A stretch of 56,651 nt of DNA from Gemmatimonadales bacterium UBA2989 (GTDB lineage Bacteria > Gemmatimonadota > Gemmatimonadetes > Longimicrobiales > Gaopeijiaceae): contig DEAF01000001.1 in NCBI GenBank assembly GCA_002346625.1, positions 1-56,651 on the forward strand, read 5' to 3'. Below the pieces are notes generated by a model. That model was not told the DNA's origin, made no database searches, and was given only the letters and a program-made list of their open reading frames with translations. The position numbers were made by a program, and so were the translations under genes. How positions within the stretch are numbered: the stretch's first letter is position 1; the number at the start of each line of letters is the position of its first letter. This document shows, one piece after another, positions 52,950 to 56,651 of the stretch.

Positions 52950-54263
52950 GTGAATTCACATCCCAATATTAGCTCATCTGAAGGGCGTTTGGGTGTACTG
53001 CTTCCAGGCATGGGAGCTGTTGCTACTACCACCATTGCAGGAGTACTGCTTGCTCGTAAAGGTTTGGCCAAGCCGATAGGAAGCTTGACCCAAATGAACA
53101 CTATACGCTTGGGTTTACGCACAGATCATCGTACTCCCCTCATCAAAGACTTTATAGGTTTGGCAGATCTGGATCAAATCGTCTTTGGTGGATGGGATCC
53201 AATTCCGGACAATGCATACGAAAGTGTTTTGAAAGCTGGAGTATTGAACTCCGAACATATTGATCCCATAAAAGAAGAGTTGATTGAGATTAAACCTATG
53301 AAAGCAGCCTTTGACTCAGATTATGTAACACGACTGGATGGGCCCAATAAAAAAACTGGTGCTAATAAGCGAATTATTGCTGAACAAATCCGTGAAGACA
53401 TTAGGGATTTTAAAGATGATAATGGTTGTGATCGGTTGGTTATGGTATGGTGCGGATCTACTGAAATCTTTCTTCGTCCGGGACCAACACACGACACCAT
53501 GTCTTCTTTCGAGAAAGCCATGGAGAATAATGATCCATCTATAGCTCCCAGTATGCTGTATGCTTATGCGGCTCTTATGGAGGGGATTCCTTATGCTAAT
53601 GGTGCTCCTAATCTGTCTGCAGATTTCCCTGCCTTCGAAGATTACTCTAAGGAAAATTCGATACCTATAGGAGGTAAAGATTTCAAGACAGGCCAAACCC
53701 TTATGAAGACTATTCTGGCTCCTGGGTTTAAAGCACGTATGCTAGGGATTAGAGGTTGGTTCAGTACCAATATATTAGGGAATAGGGACGGAGCAGTTTT
53801 AGACGACCCTGCTAGTTTCAAGACTAAAGAAGAATCAAAGCTTGGTGTAATTGATCATATACTGCAGCCAGATCTTTATCCTGATCTCTATGGTGATATT
53901 TATCATAAAGTGAGAATTAATTACTATCCGCCACGCGGAGATGATAAAGAAGGATGGGATAATATTGATATCGTGGGATGGCTAGGATATCCCATGCAGA
54001 TTAAGGTAGACTTTCTCTGTAAAGACTCGATCTTAGCGGCCCCTATAGTTCTGGATCTGGCATTATTTTTGGATCTCGCAGCTCGAGCTGAACTAGGTGG
54101 TATACAAGAGTGGCTTTCATTTTATTTCAAGAGTCCTCAATGTGCCCCAGGGCTCTATCCAGAACACGATCTATTTATACAGCATTGGAAATTGAAGAAC
54201 ACACTCCGTTGGTTAGCTGGAGAAGAGCAGATTTCTCATCTAGGTCGGGAATACTACGAGTAA
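52950..54263 (+). CDS. ino1: Myo-inositol-1-phosphate synthase
   Basis: A 437-residue NAD enzyme that cyclises glucose-6-phosphate to myo-inositol-1-phosphate. The dinucleotide-binding VLLPGMGAVATTTIAGVLLAR is near residues 12-32, NGAPNLSADFPAFEDYS is near 212, GGKDFKTGQTLMKTILAPGFKARMLGIRGWFSTNILGN is near 233-270, and KVDFLCKDSILAAPIVLDLALFLDLA is near 353. It starts at GTG behind a strong AAGGAGA. Pairing with the upstream phosphatidyltransferase gives a two-gene inositol-lipid route. Confidence 0.95.
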   Translation: MNSHPNISSSEGRLGVLLPGMGAVATTTIAGVLLARKGLAKPIGSLTQMNTIRLGLRTDHRTPLIKDFIGLADLDQIVFGGWDPIPDNAYESVLKAGVLNSEHIDPIKEELIEIKPMKAAFDSDYVTRLDGPNKKTGANKRIIAEQIREDIRDFKDDNGCDRLVMVWCGSTEIFLRPGPTHDTMSSFEKAMENNDPSIAPSMLYAYAALMEGIPYANGAPNLSADFPAFEDYSKENSIPIGGKDFKTGQTLMKTILAPGFKARMLGIRGWFSTNILGNRDGAVLDDPASFKTKEESKLGVIDHILQPDLYPDLYGDIYHKVRINYYPPRGDDKEGWDNIDIVGWLGYPMQIKVDFLCKDSILAAPIVLDLALFLDLAARAELGGIQEWLSFYFKSPQCAPGLYPEHDLFIQHWKLKNTLRWLAGEEQISHLGREYYE

Positions 54264-54336
54264 GAAGCTGTTGGCAAATTGAGTTGTTATCGAGTGTTAA
54301 ATCCTTTGATTCTTAAACAAAGAACAGACTGACGAA

Positions 54337-55002
54337 ATGCCTCCAAAAGCTATACCAGAGTACGGACCTTTTTTGGTTTTTGAAGGTGTGGAGGGAGCTG
54401 GAAAAACCACCCAAGCCAGCCTCCTGGCTGAATGGTTGGAATTATGTGGAAAGAAGTTTACGATTTCTAGAGAACCTGGGGGTACCGAGGTTGGTGAAGC
54501 GATCCGACATGTTGTACAGAATAGACCAGACATTGAGGTTCCCCGAAAGACTGAACTACTACTATACCTAGCTGCACGTGCAGCTTTTGTACGTGATGTT
54601 GTCCGTCCGGTTTTAGAGCGCGGGGAATTGTTCATTGCTGATAGATTTTCTATGTCCACTTATGCGTATCAAGGCTATGGGAGGGGTCTGGAACTGAATG
54701 AAGTGTATCGCCTAGACAGGTTCGCCACAGATGGCCTTGTGCCCGATCTTTATCTGGTCTTGGATCTATCAGTGGAAACTGGTAGAGACAGGCAGAAGGC
54801 CAGTGACAAGAATAATGATCGTCTAGAACTTTCCGGCGACGAATTCCTAGAGGCAGTTAGATCCGGTTACCACGAGCTTGTAAATAGCGATGATAGAGCA
54901 CATCTCATCGATGCGAATGGTACGATTGATGAAGTACACAATCGAGTTAAAAATTTACTTCGCCGTGAGATGCCCGCAACTTTCGCTCTACTCGGGGATT
55001 AG
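54337..55002 (+). CDS. tmk: Thymidylate kinase
   Basis: A 221-residue nucleotide kinase that phosphorylates dTMP to dTDP. Walker A FEGVEGAGKTTQASLLAEWL lies near 13-32, REPGGTEVGEAIR near 47-59, and DRFSMSTYAYQGYGRGL near 101-117. It has no attached holB gene. It follows ino1 by 73 bases and precedes the protease by about 40. Confidence 0.97.
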   Translation: MPPKAIPEYGPFLVFEGVEGAGKTTQASLLAEWLELCGKKFTISREPGGTEVGEAIRHVVQNRPDIEVPRKTELLLYLAARAAFVRDVVRPVLERGELFIADRFSMSTYAYQGYGRGLELNEVYRLDRFATDGLVPDLYLVLDLSVETGRDRQKASDKNNDRLELSGDEFLEAVRSGYHELVNSDDRAHLIDANGTIDEVHNRVKNLLRREMPATFALLGD

Positions 55003-55044
55003 TTTTCTTGAAAGATGACTTTAAGTAATCGAAGGTCAGAAAAA

Positions 55045-56651
55045 ATGAGAAATCCCAAATCTATTTTTAGCTCTACTATTGTTTTAGTAGTTACCCTTAT
55101 CGCTGGAGGATGGTTTATCCAGAGCGGTGTGGGACAGAGTGCCAAAGTCTATGTGCAGTCCAGATTAGTTCAAGAGGTCATAGAACACGTATCAGAACAA
55201 TTTGTAGATCCTGTAGATCGCTCTAGTCTAATTGAATCTGCAATCCAGGGTGTTTTAGAAGACCTGAATGACACACACACATCTTTCATTGATGCTGATA
55301 CTTGGGATAATTTTCGTCTTCGAAGTGGTGCAGATGCAGAATATGGAGGTGTTGGTCTAGAAATCCTCAAGAGAGATGGTTGGGTTACTGTTATCACACC
55401 ACTTCCCGATGGGCCTGCTATTAGGGCGGGCATACGTGCTGGTGATCAGATTGTTGAAGTCGAGGGTGATTCAGCAGAAGGTTGGGATACTGATCGAACA
55501 GCAGACCGACTACGTGGTAAACCTGGCACCAAAGTGGATATAATGATTCGCCGTCCCGGAATCGATGATGTTATCCCATTCGAACTCACTCGTGATGTTA
55601 TAGAACTCCTGTCAGTGCCTTTTTCTCTAATGCTGGATGCCGGCGTGGGATATATCCCACTTCAAGTTTTTAATAAAAATTCTGGTCGTGAGATGCGTAA
55701 AGCGATCGAGAATCTACAGAATCAGGGGATGAGCTCTCTTATACTTGATCTTAGGGATAACCCTGGTGGTTTGTTGGAAGAGGGTGTGGCTATTGCAGAC
55801 ATGTTCCTGCCTAACTCATCTGCTATTTTGGAGACAAGAGGACGTACCTCCGATCATAATGAAAAATACACTGCTGTAGGACCAGAGCTCCTTCCAGATA
55901 TTCCAGTGGTAGTAATGGTCAATCAGAACAGTGCAAGTTCTTCAGAAATAGTGGCAGGGGCGCTACAGGACCATGATAGAGCGCTCGTTATTGGTGTAAG
56001 AAGCTATGGAAAGGGATCTGTACAGACTTTATATCCTCTTACTGGAGGCAATATCCTCCGATTGACTACAGCTAAGTGGTACACACCTGTGGGGCGATCG
56101 ATTGATATTAATCATGAAAACCAGGTGGAATTACAGGCTCAGGATAGCTCTATGGCTACATTGACCTTCAGAGGCCAGCGTGTTCTTAAGGAAGGCCCTG
56201 AAGAGCAGAGCACTTTCCGGTCTACGGGAGGACGAATTCTATATGGAGATGGTGGAATAACACCTGATGTTATTGTGTTACCAGATACATTGACAATTGA
56301 TGAACAGGTTGTTGTTCGGAAGGTTTTTCGGTCTGCTGGAGTGTTCTCGACGGCATTATTTAATTTTTCAGTAAGTTATGTACAGGATCACCCTGAATTG
56401 GAAGTTGGATTTTCTTTGTCTGTATCTGACATGGATCACTTCTATAGTTATCTATTGAAAAATTATGAAGTTGATTTGGATCTCATCGATTTCACCACAG
56501 CTAGTCGCTTTGTGAAATATCAACTCGAGAGAGAAGTTGCCCTTCAGGCTTGGGAGAGAGAAGATGCTTTCCGGCAGATTAAGGACAAAGATGTTCAGCT
56601 GAACAAAGCCATTGATTTACTTAGAGTAGCTAAGTCGCCAAAAGATCTTTT
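55045..56651 (+). CDS. C-terminal processing peptidase CtpA (S41), 3' truncated by window end
   Basis: At least 535 residues are visible, and the frame is still open at the last base. An N-terminal membrane helix (about 9-30) is followed by a PDZ domain (about 95-165, EYGGVGLEILK and GDQIVEVEGDSAEGWD) and the S41 catalytic domain with LDLRDNPGGLLEEGV. The catalytic pair fits: a serine in NSASSSE is 25 residues before the lysine of SYGKGSVQ, the spacing found in Prc. About 180 residues follow the catalytic core. Role: periplasmic cleavage of C-termini, often of wall hydrolases. Confidence 0.95.
   Translation, partial: MRNPKSIFSSTIVLVVTLIAGGWFIQSGVGQSAKVYVQSRLVQEVIEHVSEQFVDPVDRSSLIESAIQGVLEDLNDTHTSFIDADTWDNFRLRSGADAEYGGVGLEILKRDGWVTVITPLPDGPAIRAGIRAGDQIVEVEGDSAEGWDTDRTADRLRGKPGTKVDIMIRRPGIDDVIPFELTRDVIELLSVPFSLMLDAGVGYIPLQVFNKNSGREMRKAIENLQNQGMSSLILDLRDNPGGLLEEGVAIADMFLPNSSAILETRGRTSDHNEKYTAVGPELLPDIPVVVMVNQNSASSSEIVAGALQDHDRALVIGVRSYGKGSVQTLYPLTGGNILRLTTAKWYTPVGRSIDINHENQVELQAQDSSMATLTFRGQRVLKEGPEEQSTFRSTGGRILYGDGGITPDVIVLPDTLTIDEQVVVRKVFRSAGVFSTALFNFSVSYVQDHPELEVGFSLSVSDMDHFYSYLLKNYEVDLDLIDFTTASRFVKYQLEREVALQAWEREDAFRQIKDKDVQLNKAIDLLRVAKSPKDL

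Noticed and set aside
1..56651. Search for tRNA genes, CRISPR repeats, insertion sequences, toxin-antitoxin or defence genes
   Set aside because: No T-arm-like tRNA segments outside coding regions, no regular spacer repeats and no transposase, nuclease or toxin motifs were found by reading.

Overview
The window reads as one long, gene-dense chromosomal segment from a diderm (Gram-negative) bacterium with an AT-leaning genome. Outer-membrane biogenesis genes are present in depth: BamD-like lipoprotein, LptD, LolA, a full Tol-Pal set and several lipoproteins. No rRNA, tRNA, CRISPR array, transposase or integrase was seen. SecA carries an enlarged middle insert and a C-terminal zinc tail of the kind found in the Bacteroidota/Chlorobi/Gemmatimonadota group. 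Phosphatidylinositol genes, a DUF4321 protein and a YlbF-family protein accompany it. My best guess is a low-GC, perhaps marine, member of Gemmatimonadota or a related FCB lineage; this is inference from gene content and has not been tested by phylogeny. Almost everything is on the + strand with overlapping or near-overlapping genes; only an L-2-hydroxyglutarate oxidase-like gene and a PpiD-like gene are on the - strand.

Layout. 1-9.7 kb: the end of a polysaccharide locus. It holds a 5'-truncated Wzc-type tyrosine autokinase, a membrane glycosyltransferase, a divergent pair of flavoproteins around an operator-rich spacer, and a UDP-glucose dehydrogenase followed by three extended SDR sugar-nucleotide enzymes. 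9.9-12.3 kb: two TPR-type lipoproteins (the second BamD-like) and nadD. 12.4-20.1 kb: secA, rel and uvrB. 20.1-24.5 kb: tsaE, tsaB, a CcsA/HemX-like membrane protein, hemA and a fourth SDR epimerase. 24.5-33.8 kb: an envelope cluster tolQ-tolR-tolA-tolB-pal-cpoB, then nrdR, tatC and lptD. 33.9-35.7 kb: long-chain polyprenyl diphosphate synthase, DUF4321 and tatA. 35.8-37.6 kb: ppiD on the - strand. 37.8-49.4 kb: aroQ, efp, accB, accC, comB, ftsK, lolA, rimO, hemL, a putative beta-barrel protein and a DUF4105 membrane protein. 49.6-56.65 kb: rpmE, prfA, prmC, ylbF-like, a CDP-alcohol phosphatidyltransferase, ino1, tmk and a CtpA protease cut off by the window end.

How the genes work together. 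The first block makes and exports an acidic polysaccharide: UDP-glucose becomes UDP-glucuronate, which can feed UDP-xylose and UDP-galacturonate. The middle blocks assemble and maintain the envelope: Sec and Tat export, Bam, Lpt, Lol and Tol-Pal. Translation and its quality (TsaB/TsaE, EF-P, RimO, L31, RF1, PrmC), fatty-acid initiation (AccB/AccC), tetrapyrrole synthesis (HemA, HemL, separated by about 22 kb) and inositol lipid synthesis fill the rest. No obviously new multi-gene system is visible. The best leads are a set of adjacent dyads in the divergent flavoprotein spacer, a 14-nt periodic repeat upstream of secA, an orphan comB in an acc-ftsK operon, and an inositol-lipid cassette tied to a YlbF-family protein.
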